From Candidatus Bathyarchaeota archaeon (GTDB lineage: Archaea > Thermoproteota > Bathyarchaeia > TCS64), in contig JAGTQU010000011.1 in assembly GCA_018396695.1 (NCBI GenBank), positions 9,916 through 53,181 of the forward strand: a DNA stretch of 43,266 nt, written 5' to 3'. Of the stretch, positions 1-9,038 are shown piece after piece. Position 1 is the first letter of the stretch, and every line of letters begins with the position of its first letter. A program made the translations under genes and the position numbers. The notes beneath the pieces are model-generated. The model made no database searches and was not told the DNA's origin. It worked only from the letters and a program-made list of their open reading frames with translations.

Positions 1-272
1 CTGAATAGGATGAAGCTAGAGATCAAAATCTTGGTTTTTCCATATCTATCAGCTAAGAAGCCTGCAGGAATTGAGATTAATGCGGTTCCAGTGAATTTCA
101 GCATGAAAATAGCGCCTAACTCAGAACTGTCAAATCCTAAGGAGATTAGATAAAGCTGAGCAATCACTAGGATTACGCCGTCGCCTAAACCGGTCATGAA
201 CGTCCCTGCTTGAAATAGCCTAGCATTCCTCGAGAACCTATTCTGTCTAAACTGATTAGAGCCAGATTTCAC
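1..272 (-). CDS. MFS transporter, N-terminal part (cut by window edge)
   Basis: Major facilitator superfamily permease; only the first about 90 residues lie in the window and the substrate cannot be told. I translated the minus strand from a GTG at 272. A short basic N-terminus is followed by a first membrane helix (FQAGTFMTGLGDGVILVIAQ), a second helix, and then GFLADRYGKTKIL. That last string is the classical MFS motif A (G-x-x-x-D-R-x-G-R/K-R/K) in the loop between helices 2 and 3. The family usually has about 400 residues and 12 helices, so about three quarters of the gene is missing. No ATG lies in frame nearby, so GTG is the chosen start. It is divergent from the beta-lactamase-fold gene. 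Family assignment is firm; transport specificity is unknown. Confidence 0.8.
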   Translation of the reverse strand, partial: MKSGSNQFRQNRFSRNARLFQAGTFMTGLGDGVILVIAQLYLISLGFDSSELGAIFMLKFTGTALISIPAGFLADRYGKTKILISSFILF

Positions 273-661
273 ATCAACACCACGCTGAGTGGGTTTGGTT
301 AAAAACAAGATCAGGAGTTATTTTAAAAGTATTTATGTTTAAATGCCTTATTTCAGAACTCGATTTTCCGCGACTAGTTAACAACTGCATAGCTAGTGGA
401 TTTAGAGTACGGTTTCAGATAAAAATCTTATAAAGCTGGAATTGGAAGATAAAAGTTTCAAGGTTGAGAGTATATAGTGTATTCCAGTAGAATTTTTTTC
501 TAAAAAAGAAAAAAGGAGCTAATGAATCGGAAAGTAAAGGAATGTAATCCTATTAAATTAGCGTATTTTTTTCAGAGGATAGTCTTTTTTATTTTCCGAG
601 TCAAAGCCTGATCAGGGTTTTAATTTTAAATTGGTCGCTAGAGATTATTGTATTGAGCTGT
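273..661. other. Divergent intergenic region
   Basis: AT-rich non-coding stretch between the MFS gene (minus) and the serine hydrolase gene (plus). A TATA-like tract (ttttaaatt, about 624-632) lies about 26-30 nt before the hydrolase start region, fitting an archaeal promoter with a very short leader. I see no RNA gene, repeat or convincing small ORF in it. Confidence 0.5.
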
Positions 662-2317
662 ATGTTGGATAAACATGCTGTCGAAGATATTGAGAGATTC
701 GTATCCGCTGAATTGGCTTGTAGAAGACACCCGGGGTCAAGTTTATCGGTTATAATGGATGGAAGATTGGTTTGGGCGAGGGGGTTCGGCTACGCCAATA
801 TGGAAAAGAAGATACCTGCTGAGCCTAAGACGGTCTACAGGTGCGCTTCAGTGACTAAGCCCATTATCACTGTTGGCCTCCTCCAGTTGATGGAGAAGGG
901 GAGGTTCCTCCTTGACGATGAGGTGAATGCTCATCTAGATGTTAAAATTAAGGATGTTAAGGGGGAAGAGCCTACTATTAGAGATCTACTAACCCATCGG
1001 AGCGGTATGCCTACTAGGGTTCCACCTATTTACTTATTTGATGAGAAGCCCCAAACCATGAAGGGGTACTTAGAATCCGCTGCGCGAGCAGTCAGACCTA
1101 GAGGTCAATCCTGGGCCTATTGTAATACGGCTTATATGATCGTCGGATATTTGATAGAGTTGTTCTCTGGGGTCTCATATGATAAATATGTTACTGAGAA
1201 CGTGCTTAAACCCTTAGAGATGCATTCGAGCTCCTTCACCCTGACTCAGGAGATGCGTGAAAATTTAGCTCAAGGTTATAAAAGGGATGGGGGTCCAGAG
1301 AAACCGCTGATTCCAGTTAGTCCCTACATTCTAGGAACGCTTCCTGAGGACCCAGCTGGGAGCCTATACTCGACCGTTCTCGACTTGGCTAATTTTCTGA
1401 TCATGAATATGTCTGGGGGCAGTTTTAAAGGGAGACGTATCCTTAAAGAGGAGACTATTAGAGAGATGCATCATCTTCAAGCTCCGTCGGGAGACTCGAG
1501 GAGCGGGATGGCTTTAACTTGGTTCTACAGTATACATGATGGTCATGTGATGCTGAACCATACAGGGGGGTTGCCTGATTATACGAATAACGTGTGTTTT
1601 TATCCTTCTGAGAAGGTTGGTGTCTGTTGGCTCAGTAACCTTCAGGATGGTTCGGGTTGGAGACCTCCAGCACCTACTCTGCTCAGGATTGCCTTAGGAG
1701 AGAATCCTTTCTTCGGGGCAGACCTTCAGCTCATCCCTTCAGACTGGGAGAAGATTTGCGGTCTATATGGGGATGAGACTCATAAGGTGTCACTGAATAT
1801 TCAAAACGGCTTCCTCACTATGGATAACAATGTGCTGCTTGACCGTGTAGATGAAGCTAGGTTTGTGCTTCACGGATCATTATACGATGGATATGAGTTA
1901 ACCTTGGAGTATGCCGACGATGGATACGTGAAGAGTATTAGCTTTGGGACCACACATCTTCCAAGATATATTCCAGAGAGCCTTGAAATTGATAGAAGTG
2001 CCGAACTGAAGGGTATCTGGGTTGGTGAATATCATGATTCTTATGGTTTCCATACCATGGAGCTCGTTGTCGAGGATCAAACCCACGGCTCTGTTAGAGA
2101 GCCTCAGGGAATCTTTAGGAGTCTCACCGACTTCAAAGCCATCGACGGGGAGATATCCGGAAGCTTCGTATACGAGTTGCCTAGGGAGTATGCTCGTTGG
2201 GGGACTAAAGACTACGCAGATGCGAATCTAGAGTTAAAGGCTGCGAAAGGTGAACTTAGAGGCTTTATCAAGTCTCGAGGAGCAGCATCAAGAATAACAT
2301 TGAAAAAGATTTCATAA
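662..2317 (+). CDS. Serine hydrolase, beta-lactamase/class C fold
   Basis: Penicillin-binding-protein-like hydrolase (beta-lactamase family, COG1680); probably a peptidase or esterase rather than an antibiotic-resistance enzyme. The three catalytic signatures of the family are visible: S-x-x-K in CASVTKPI (about residues 63-66), Y-x-N in AYCNTAYM (about 153-155), and H-T-G-G near residue 312 in the place of K-T-G. The catalytic domain fills the first about 350 residues. The last about 170 residues form a beta-rich C-terminal region, as in many esterase members. There is no signal peptide, so it is probably cytoplasmic. A TTG nine bases upstream (653) could also start the frame; I chose the ATG because it lies just after the expected transcription start. 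Natural substrate unknown; the neighbours give no hint. Confidence 0.8.
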   Translation: MLDKHAVEDIERFVSAELACRRHPGSSLSVIMDGRLVWARGFGYANMEKKIPAEPKTVYRCASVTKPIITVGLLQLMEKGRFLLDDEVNAHLDVKIKDVKGEEPTIRDLLTHRSGMPTRVPPIYLFDEKPQTMKGYLESAARAVRPRGQSWAYCNTAYMIVGYLIELFSGVSYDKYVTENVLKPLEMHSSSFTLTQEMRENLAQGYKRDGGPEKPLIPVSPYILGTLPEDPAGSLYSTVLDLANFLIMNMSGGSFKGRRILKEETIREMHHLQAPSGDSRSGMALTWFYSIHDGHVMLNHTGGLPDYTNNVCFYPSEKVGVCWLSNLQDGSGWRPPAPTLLRIALGENPFFGADLQLIPSDWEKICGLYGDETHKVSLNIQNGFLTMDNNVLLDRVDEARFVLHGSLYDGYELTLEYADDGYVKSISFGTTHLPRYIPESLEIDRSAELKGIWVGEYHDSYGFHTMELVVEDQTHGSVREPQGIFRSLTDFKAIDGEISGSFVYELPREYARWGTKDYADANLELKAAKGELRGFIKSRGAASRITLKKIS

Positions 2318-2733
2318 GAAGTCTAAGCCTTACCACCAATGATTATCATCGATTTATGTTTCTCCACCAAATTCATTTTTTATGCGATTTAAGCCAGGAT
2401 TAGATCTAGAGTCTCTTACGATGAAGGCGAGCTAGGAAAAAAGATAGACGAATTCGTGAAGATTTGAAGTGCGAAATATGTGTTATTAACCCTCATGAAT
2501 GATGGGATAGCCTTATAGGTTTAGACCAGCATCATTTATTCTAGTAACCTCATATAGGCTTTTGGGATTATGATACTATGTATTTTCTTTATTATGCTCC
2601 ATTATTTAACGGTCTAATAATCGCAGGGAGGTCTTGAGAAAGGGTTCCGTCTACCACTTCCAGCCGTATTTCGTTTTTAGAGTTACATTCTTCTCCAAAT
2701 TATCCTCTAATCTACCTAAGCTGCTGCTCTTCT
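2318..2733. other. Intergenic region between convergent genes
   Basis: About 400 bases between two gene ends. No ORF of useful length is present. A short open stretch near 2398-2466 reads RVSYDEGELGKKIDEFVKI before a stop and has no start. It looks protein-like and could be a decayed gene tail, but it is too short to call. No RNA gene or repeat recognised. Confidence 0.4.
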
Positions 2734-4389
2734 TCATTCAGTCCTTCTGTAGACAATTTCTCCTCCGATTATGGTCATCAAAACTTTTAGATCGATAATC
2801 TCGTCAGGATCGATGGTGAGAACATCTTTGTCCAGAACTATCATGTCGGCAAGCTTCCCAGGCTCTATAGTACCCTTCTCCTTCTCCATTCCTTCCAAGT
2901 AGGCGCCGTTCAGCGTGTAGACCTTTATCGCGTCGATAACGGGTATAGCCTCTTCCTTGGAGAGGATGTGGCCTTTAAGCGTCTTTCGAGTGACGCATCC
3001 GTAGATGCCCGTTATCGCCCAGTTACTGCCAAATCCGTCGCTGTTGCCCCCAGCCACGATGCCGTATTTCCGGAAGCTCTTCATAGGATAGTATCCTTTC
3101 ATCCTCCACTCCCCCAAGGCTTCAAGATGGCTGTCGCCAATGGGATAGCAGAAACCGATGGAGGCGGAAACATGGACGCCCAGCCTCCTCATCTTCTCAA
3201 GCTGGTTCTCCCATACTAAGCCCGCATGCTCTATTCTATGCCTGTGATCTCTCCAGTCTTTTCTCTTCGTAGCCTCCTCGAGGGAGTCTAAGGCCATATC
3301 TATAGCCCGGTCTCCAATCGCGTGGATGCATACTCTGAGTCCTGCTTCATGACATTTAACGATCTCCTCAGTGAGCTCCTCAAGAGTTACCCTTGAGATT
3401 CCGACATTATCGGGCTCATCCTCGTAGGGCTCGTTCAGATAAGCAGTCTTCGAACCCATTGCACCATCCACACCCAGCTTCACCCCGATGACCCTGAGTT
3501 TGTCGCTCCAGCCGAAACCTGTGCACAATCCTTGCCTTGAGAGGTCGCTCGTTGCATACCCTTTATATGGAGCCATACCGTCGAGCATCAGTCCAACTCT
3601 CAATCTGAGCTTGCCTTGTCGGAGGAGCTTCTGGTAAGCGAGGGCTTCAGGCGCTTTAATGTGGGCCTCATGTATCGTCGTCAGCCCCCAGCTAAGCAGC
3701 TCCTCCTCTAACCTAGGCCAGTTCTCTACCATGATTCGTGTAGCTTCCTCTGGGCTCGGAGAAGGTATCTTTCCTCTGACGAGGTTCATAGCGGCTAGTT
3801 CGTCTAGCCTTCCAGTTGGTTCCCCTGACTCGTCCTTCTCGATTCTACTCCCGGCTGGCTGGGGAGTATCTCTGCTTATTCCAGCGATCTTCAAAGCTAG
3901 GCTATTCGCAACAGCGTTATGACCTCCCGCCCGTCCTAAATATATAGGATGCTCTGTTGAAGCCCTATCAAGGTCATGTTTCGTCGGGAATCGGTTCTCC
4001 CTGAGCTTCGTGTCATCGAACCATGTTCCGATGATCCATTCCCCCTCCTTTTTCTCCGCCGCTTTCTCAGCCAAAGCCTTGATTATGTCGTCTATACTTT
4101 TCATGGGAGGAGTAGCGCAGTTCACCCAGTCTGCCTGAAGCCCCTTCGAGATGCAGTGCTCATGACTGTCTATGAAGCCGGGGAGTAGGGTCTTCCCACG
4201 GAGGTCTATGACTCGTGTACGGCTTCCTGCTAAGCACTTGATCTCGTCAGTTGAGCCTACTTTCACAATTCTTCCGTCGCGAACTGCTACCGCTTCAGCT
4301 ATGGTACCCCAAGGATCAAGTGTTATGATTTTCCCATTCAATAGGATAAGATCTATTCCAAGCTCATCGGATGAAATAATATTTGACAT
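2734..4389 (-). CDS. Amidohydrolase, YtcJ-like (amidohydrolase family 3)
   Basis: Metal-dependent hydrolase of the YtcJ/LAF3 branch of the amidohydrolase superfamily; such enzymes cleave C-N bonds in N-acyl or cyclic amide substrates, and the real substrate is not predictable here. An N-terminal beta-sandwich segment leads into GFIDSHEH with the first metal pair (H76, H78). It is followed by KLGVDGAMGSKTAYL (family K/D region), CIHAIGDRAID, HRIEHAGL with a metal-binding His, and GGNSDGFGSNW with the catalytic Asp. The C-terminus (GTIEPGKLADMIVLD) is the usual closing strand region. The length of 551 residues is typical. It stands alone, convergent with the upstream hydrolase. Family assignment is firm; function is generic. 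Confidence 0.85.
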   Translation of the reverse strand: MSNIISSDELGIDLILLNGKIITLDPWGTIAEAVAVRDGRIVKVGSTDEIKCLAGSRTRVIDLRGKTLLPGFIDSHEHCISKGLQADWVNCATPPMKSIDDIIKALAEKAAEKKEGEWIIGTWFDDTKLRENRFPTKHDLDRASTEHPIYLGRAGGHNAVANSLALKIAGISRDTPQPAGSRIEKDESGEPTGRLDELAAMNLVRGKIPSPSPEEATRIMVENWPRLEEELLSWGLTTIHEAHIKAPEALAYQKLLRQGKLRLRVGLMLDGMAPYKGYATSDLSRQGLCTGFGWSDKLRVIGVKLGVDGAMGSKTAYLNEPYEDEPDNVGISRVTLEELTEEIVKCHEAGLRVCIHAIGDRAIDMALDSLEEATKRKDWRDHRHRIEHAGLVWENQLEKMRRLGVHVSASIGFCYPIGDSHLEALGEWRMKGYYPMKSFRKYGIVAGGNSDGFGSNWAITGIYGCVTRKTLKGHILSKEEAIPVIDAIKVYTLNGAYLEGMEKEKGTIEPGKLADMIVLDKDVLTIDPDEIIDLKVLMTIIGGEIVYRRTE

Positions 4390-4867
4390 AAATACTTCGT
4401 ATTAAACAGTGTAGACAAGTTATTTAACATCAGCGCCCTTGCGAAAATAGGCTTGTGCTGAGAGAACTATGTGTACCGTCGCATTTAATTTGACCAGCTT
4501 TCTCGCCTACGATGAGGCTTTATCCAACATAAGAAAATAGAAATGAACTGTTCAGGACAACTGTAAAGAGAATGGAATATTACTCGCCGATTTATAGTCC
4601 AGCTGCCGTAAATAGACTAGGGATGTTGAAGGAGACTAAGTGATGTTTTCTGCTTCTACTACCGGCTATGCAAAGCATTGTCAATAGCATTCATCATGAC
4701 GCTATTTTTAGAGGAAAATTGAAAATCATTTAAATTGAATATTAATATGATTTTTTCAAAATTTCATATCTCTATCTTATTCAGATTCGATAAAAATTCT
4801 TCAGTTAATGCGCTTCTAATCCGTTTGTCTTAAAAATAGAATGTGTAAAATTCTACTCCGTAAGAAT
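4390..4867. other. Divergent intergenic region
   Basis: About 450 bases between the amidohydrolase and the M24-fold gene, which are transcribed away from each other. The part from 4715 to 4840 is strongly AT-rich and has several TATA-like tracts, including cttaaaaatag near 4829, which would place transcription just before the ATG at 4868. No RNA gene, repeat or gene-length ORF is seen. Confidence 0.4.
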
Positions 4868-6046
4868 ATGCCGCTAAATAAGAATCGAGCCTACGAATTG
4901 ATGAAAAGTTGGGAAGTAGATGCTATCATAGCCTCGTCGCTTGAAAACGTTTATTATGTTTCTGACTACTGGAGCTTGGCGCGCCAACTTCAATGCGGGG
5001 TTCAAGCTTATGCTTTGCTGCCTTTGAACGATGAGCCATCTCTGATCGCGCCGATCTCCGAAGCCGACCTAGTCCTAGATAGTGGGACTTGGATTAAGGA
5101 CGTATGGTTCTTCGGGCAACCTAACCTAAAGATCCCTGAATCGGGGACCGGCTCTGAAGAGACGCAGAGACTCGCTAGGTTTTACGCCGAAGCTAGTAGA
5201 TTCGATGATCCCTTCGACGCCCTATTGAAGAACATAACTGATAAAAAATTAGGTAAAGGGGTCTTGGCAGTAGAGATGACGAGAACCCCTCAGTTCTATG
5301 AGATGCTCAAAAACAAGCTTCCAGACGCTAAAATAGTTGATGGTGCGGATCTTCTAAGAGAGATTAGAAAAATTAAAACGAAAGATGAGATAGAGGTGAT
5401 CGAGAGAGCGACGGAGATTACGGAGAAGTCGATGGAGGATGCTTTAGAGATAGCTCGATCCGACATCTCCGAGCTCGACTTGGCAAGCATGTTTGAGTAC
5501 TCTGTAGCTTACGACGGGGGGAGAGTGACCTACAACCTTATAGGATTTAGGGAGAGGAGCGCCTACCCTAATCCTATACCGTCGCCGTTCGAAGCCCACA
5601 GAGGCGACTTGATAAGGTTGATTCTAGGATGCTCGTGGAGACACTACCACTCGAACATTTCTAGGACCGCCGTCATCGGTAACGCTCAGCCTATGGTTAA
5701 GAAAAGGTGGAACATAGTCCTTAAGGCTCAAGAGAAAGTTTTAGAAAAGGTGAAACCTGGGGCTCTTCTCTCTGAGCTCTATTCTGTTGCCGAGAAAGAG
5801 CTAAGCTCAGGGGGATTCAAACCACCGTGCATTTCTTTCGGGCATGGGCTTGGAATAGAATGCAATGAGAAGCCTCTAATCGAAAAAGGAAACGATGAGC
5901 GACTCCTCGAAGGCATGGTCTTGAATATTGACATTCCTCTCCTCGAACTTGGATTGGGAGGATTACAAGTGGAGGATACTATAGTAGTCACAGAAAAAGG
6001 ATATAAGTTACTCACAAAAACAGATAGAAGCCTGTATATCCTTTAG
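4868..6046 (+). CDS. M24-fold (Xaa-Pro peptidase/creatinase-like) protein with degenerate metal site
   Basis: Pita-bread fold protein related to Xaa-Pro dipeptidase and creatinase. An N-terminal creatinase-type domain (about residues 1-150) precedes the M24 domain. Active M24 peptidases use Asp, Asp, His, Glu, Glu to bind two metals. Aligned by eye, the first Asp is Ile (GDLIRLILGC), the second is Asn (HSNISRT for the usual H-S-D-x-T-R-T), the His is kept (SFGHGLG), the first Glu becomes Asp (NIDIP for the usual I-E-P-G), and only the last Glu is kept (LQVEDTIVVTE). It is therefore probably not a two-metal peptidase. Creatinase is a known metal-free relative, so a hydrolase without metal or a binding protein are both possible. 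An ATG at 4841 would add nine residues. I prefer 4868 because homologues start near this point. Confidence 0.75.
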   Translation: MPLNKNRAYELMKSWEVDAIIASSLENVYYVSDYWSLARQLQCGVQAYALLPLNDEPSLIAPISEADLVLDSGTWIKDVWFFGQPNLKIPESGTGSEETQRLARFYAEASRFDDPFDALLKNITDKKLGKGVLAVEMTRTPQFYEMLKNKLPDAKIVDGADLLREIRKIKTKDEIEVIERATEITEKSMEDALEIARSDISELDLASMFEYSVAYDGGRVTYNLIGFRERSAYPNPIPSPFEAHRGDLIRLILGCSWRHYHSNISRTAVIGNAQPMVKKRWNIVLKAQEKVLEKVKPGALLSELYSVAEKELSSGGFKPPCISFGHGLGIECNEKPLIEKGNDERLLEGMVLNIDIPLLELGLGGLQVEDTIVVTEKGYKLLTKTDRSLYIL

Positions 6047-6065
6047 GTAGAAGCTGAATAAGATT

Positions 6066-7322
6066 CTAGGTGGTCCCCTCTCTCCAAGACTTGATATACT
6101 TCTCCTGCTCCTCTGTGAGATTGTCTATTTCGACTCCCATGCTTTTAAGCTTCAGGGCAGCCACCATGGAGTCGATCTCCTCAGGAACTCGATAAACCTG
6201 AGGCTCTAACCTCTCGCTCTTCCATAGGTACTCTGCAACTAGAGCTTGATCTGCGAAGCTTAGATCCATAACCTCGCTGGGATGTCCTTCAGCTGCAGCT
6301 AGGTTCACGAGCCTCCCTTCTGCCAATAGGTAGATGCTTCGACCGTCTCTGAGCTTATACTCCTCCATATTGTCTCTAACAAGCTTTTTCGAATTCGCCA
6401 TCTTCTCTAAGGCGGGTATGTTTATCTCTACGTTAAAGTGTCCTGAGTTCGCTAGGATAGTTCCGTTCTTCATGAGCCGGATATGCTCCCCTGATATGAC
6501 ATTAATATTCCCTGTAGCCGTCACAAAGATGTCTCCAACCTTTGAAGCCTCCTTGATCGGCATCACTCTGAACCCGTCCATCACGGCTTCAAGAGCCCTC
6601 AGAGGGTTTACCTCGGTTACGATGACGTCAGCCCCCATACCCTTCGCCCTTATAGCTATCCCTCGCCCCACCCAGCCGTAGCCGCAGACGACGAACCTCT
6701 TCCCAGCTAAAAGAACAGAAGTGGCTCTTAGAATCCCGTCAATCGTGCTCTGACCCGTGCCGTAACGATTATCGAAAAGATGCTTAGTGTAAGCGTCGTT
6801 GACGGCTACTATAGGATACTTGAGGGCTTTTTCAACCGCCATAGCTCTGAGTCTTATCACACCGGTCGTCGTCTCCTCTGAACCACCCTTAATATTCGTG
6901 AGCAAGTCTGTCCGTTTTGAATGGATCGTGCTTACCAGATCAGCCCCATCATCCATAGTTAACGCGGGTCTGCACTCCAGAACCTTGTTTATACACCAGT
7001 AATACTCTTCCGTTGTCTGACCTCTCCAAGCATACACGTTCGTCCCGTTTTCAGCTAACGCCGCTACGACTTCGTCTTGGGTTGATAGTGGATTCGAGCC
7101 ACAGAGGGAGACCTGTGCCCCTCCAGCCTCTAGAGCCCTCACCAGAACGGCGGTTTCTTTCGTTGCATGTAGGCAAGCACCTATCTTCACGTTGTCTAAA
7201 GGCTTCTCTCTGCTGAACCTCTCTCTGATCTGGCTTAGAACAGGCATATGGTCTGAAGCCCATTCGATTAGAAGCTCGCCCTTATCAGCTAAGGTTATGT
7301 CTTTGATCTTATAGTCTCCCAT
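6066..7322 (-). CDS. ahcY: Adenosylhomocysteinase (SAH hydrolase)
   Basis: Splits S-adenosylhomocysteine into adenosine and homocysteine with bound NAD, removing the product inhibitor of all SAM methyltransferases. Seen in the sequence: HATKET (substrate binding) near residue 53, [18 protein letters not shown] containing the conserved Lys/Asp/Asn of the active site, the NAD loop [13 protein letters not shown] (G-x-G-x-x-G), and NSGHFNVEI. At 418 residues it matches archaeal forms and lacks the insert of many bacterial ones. The ATG at 7322 has a good ribosome site (GGAGAG) eight bases upstream. The gene runs in the same direction as the aIF2-beta and DUF424 genes. The mtnP and deaminase genes nearby act on related nucleosides, which fits a methyl-cycle cluster. 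Confidence 0.95.
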   Translation of the reverse strand: MGDYKIKDITLADKGELLIEWASDHMPVLSQIRERFSREKPLDNVKIGACLHATKETAVLVRALEAGGAQVSLCGSNPLSTQDEVVAALAENGTNVYAWRGQTTEEYYWCINKVLECRPALTMDDGADLVSTIHSKRTDLLTNIKGGSEETTTGVIRLRAMAVEKALKYPIVAVNDAYTKHLFDNRYGTGQSTIDGILRATSVLLAGKRFVVCGYGWVGRGIAIRAKGMGADVIVTEVNPLRALEAVMDGFRVMPIKEASKVGDIFVTATGNINVISGEHIRLMKNGTILANSGHFNVEINIPALEKMANSKKLVRDNMEEYKLRDGRSIYLLAEGRLVNLAAAEGHPSEVMDLSFADQALVAEYLWKSERLEPQVYRVPEEIDSMVAALKLKSMGVEIDNLTEEQEKYIKSWREGTT

Positions 7323-7387
7323 AAGACTCTCCTACATAGAATGATCAGCTCTTTATAAAAGAAGATTTTGAGGGCTTGGAAGCTTTT

Positions 7388-7684
7388 TCACAGGATTACT
7401 ATCTGAGTGTGAGGTACATCTCCAAAGTAGATGACTGATGACTCGTTTACTATTTTATGCTTGATAGCGGCTTCGACGATCTTCTTACCGACGAGGTTTG
7501 AAATAGTAGACTTTCGAATCGCTTCGATAGCTTCCTCGATGCTTGCTTGGATCCCGCCATAGAATCTTTCATTAACTTTAAAGGATACACGACCGCCCTG
7601 AAGAGTCTTTCCTAGAAGCTCTGCATCACAAACCGCTACGATAGTATCCCTCCCATGCTTCATAGTTTTGACATATACTTCCAA
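7388..7684 (-). CDS. DUF424 domain protein
   Basis: Small archaeal protein of family DUF424, 98 residues, the normal length. It has a compact alpha/beta pattern: an N-terminal strand (MEVYVKTMKHG), a central FKVNERFYGG segment, a helix rich in Ala/Ile, and a final strand FGDVPHTQIVIL. The biochemical role is not known. The gene lies seven bases after the aIF2-beta stop codon on the same strand, which suggests one transcript and a role tied to translation; that link is inference from position. The first codon is TTG, and the only other in-frame choice is an internal ATG eight codons in. Confidence 0.85.
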   Translation of the reverse strand: MEVYVKTMKHGRDTIVAVCDAELLGKTLQGGRVSFKVNERFYGGIQASIEEAIEAIRKSTISNLVGKKIVEAAIKHKIVNESSVIYFGDVPHTQIVIL

Positions 7685-7691
7685 GGTTTCA

Positions 7692-8108
7692 TCAGCCTGT
7701 ACCTATTGAAGACCGAGCTCCGCAAGCTTCACACTCCATGAACCAAAGCCGCTTCTGGCGCTCAAGATGCGTATCCGGTCTTTTACAGACAGGGCATATA
7801 ACGTATTTTTCAGTATATATCTTGAGTAGATTCAATACGCTCTCCAACCCGAACTTCCCCTGAAAGACTGCCTTGGTTCCGTCGAAGGTTGCGAGAGTAG
7901 CCATCTCCCCAGTCAGGAATTTTAAAAGATGGTCTGGATCCCGTCTCAACTGGTCGCAAATATCCTTGAAATTCAGGATGACGGTCTTCCTACCTATCTG
8001 CCTCACATCTGGACGAGGTATGGAAAACCTGTCATATGCCTCGACATGTTGAGGTAGTTTCGAGTAAGCCTTATCGAGTAGCGTCCTGTAGTCTTCGCTA
8101 GAGCCCAT
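7692..8108 (-). CDS. eif2b: Translation initiation factor 2 subunit beta (aIF2-beta)
   Basis: Beta subunit of the archaeal heterotrimeric aIF2, which carries initiator Met-tRNA to the small ribosomal subunit. The 138-residue protein shows the full plan: an N-terminal helix that docks on the gamma subunit (DYRTLLDKAYSKLP), the central alpha/beta domain with RKTVILNFKDIC and LLKFLTGEMAT, and a C-terminal zinc ribbon with C-x2-C (CPVC) and C-x2-C (CEAC) about 18 residues apart. An upstream GGTGAGGAG is a strong ribosome site. It heads a minus-strand group with DUF424 and ahcY. Confidence 0.95.
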   Translation of the reverse strand: MGSSEDYRTLLDKAYSKLPQHVEAYDRFSIPRPDVRQIGRKTVILNFKDICDQLRRDPDHLLKFLTGEMATLATFDGTKAVFQGKFGLESVLNLLKIYTEKYVICPVCKRPDTHLERQKRLWFMECEACGARSSIGTG

Positions 8109-8411
8109 CTTATTTAATTCTCCTCACCTAAATATAGACTCTACTATACTCGGAAAGAATGATTTAACTCTTATCCAAGATGAAAGCATCCCGTTCGATT
8201 ACAGAAGTATTCTAAGCTCCGAGTCCTTTAAAATAATTCACGAAAGAGTGCATTGTTTTAGATCTGATTCTCGGAATAGATAATTCTCAAGAGCAAATGC
8301 TTCTAACTAAGGGTCCAATACTCGACATAATTAAAACGAGTAGTAGCTTAATAATCATACATACCATAGAATCTTCGAAAAAGATTTATCTGCTTCAGAT
8401 TAAGATCACGC
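8109..8411. other. Divergent promoter region
   Basis: About 300 bases between the aIF2-beta gene (minus) and the phosphoribosyltransferase gene (plus). It holds the ribosome site of aIF2-beta at about 8121-8129 and a TATA box for the plus-strand gene near 8384. Nothing else recognisable. Confidence 0.5.
8384..8391 (+). promoter_or_regulatory. TATA box of the phosphoribosyltransferase gene
   Basis: The octamer atttatct is centred about 25 nt before the GTG start at 8412. This is the spacing expected for an archaeal TATA box when transcription starts on the start codon (leaderless mRNA). No ribosome site is present, which agrees. Confidence 0.5.
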
Positions 8412-9038
8412 GTGTCTTCGGATAAGTTCGACTGCGAAGTTATGGACTGGGAGCTTTTTTACAAACTTTCAAAAACCGTTGCGAAAAAGATAAGATATTC
8501 AAACTATAGTCCAGACCTTATCGTAGGGCTGGCGAGAGGAGGTTGGGTTCTAGCGAGGGTTCTCTGCGACCTTCTAAGAGTTAAAGATCTTGTTAGCTTA
8601 AAAGTTGAGCATTGGGGGGTTACGGCTACTCCTAATGGTAAGGCCAAGCTGAAATATTCTTTCCAAATGGATCTTAAAGGGAAGAGGATCTTGGTCGTAG
8701 ACGATATCACAGATACGGGGGAGAGCATGATGCTTGCTGTAGAACATGTCAAAACGATGAATCCTTCAGAAGTTAGGACTGCCACTCTTCGCCATATAAA
8801 CGGTTCGAAGTTCACTCCAGACTATTTCGGCGACGAAATAACTTGGCGGTGGGTGATTTTTCCTTGGAATTATGTTGAAGACATGTGTAATATACTGCCT
8901 CGAGTAGTTGACAAGTGTAAAAATTTGAGAGAAATCAAGGAGACGCTTAAAAGGGATTTCAAGATCGAAGTCGAAGAAGAGAAGATAACTGAAATCCTTA
9001 ATGAATTGAAGTATAGGTCTAGAGGAGAGCCTCTTTAA
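8412..9038 (+). CDS. Phosphoribosyltransferase (purine salvage type)
   Basis: Type I phosphoribosyltransferase of the COG2236 (xanthine-guanine/hypoxanthine-like) group, joining PRPP to a purine base. The PRPP-binding loop ILVVDDITDTGES (about residues 94-106) is intact, and the pyrophosphate-loop region LIVGLARGGWVLARVL (about 36-51) precedes it. The C-terminal tail of about 50 residues is charged and helical, longer than the catalytic core needs. Start is GTG at 8412, probably leaderless. Its end overlaps the end of mtnP by 20 bases, tail to tail. With mtnP, the deaminase and ahcY it can close a purine-recovery route. The exact base used (hypoxanthine, guanine, xanthine or adenine) cannot be read from the sequence. 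Confidence 0.85.
   Translation: MSSDKFDCEVMDWELFYKLSKTVAKKIRYSNYSPDLIVGLARGGWVLARVLCDLLRVKDLVSLKVEHWGVTATPNGKAKLKYSFQMDLKGKRILVVDDITDTGESMMLAVEHVKTMNPSEVRTATLRHINGSKFTPDYFGDEITWRWVIFPWNYVEDMCNILPRVVDKCKNLREIKETLKRDFKIEVEEEKITEILNELKYRSRGEPL

Noticed and set aside
2398-2466. Short protein-like tail RVSYDEGELGKKIDEFVKI
   Set aside because: No start codon, about 24 codons between stops and no homology I recognise; may be chance or a decayed gene.
6334-6681. 115-residue open frame opposite ahcY
   Set aside because: Mirror frame of a strongly conserved gene, Ser/Ile/Leu-rich composition typical of antisense frames.
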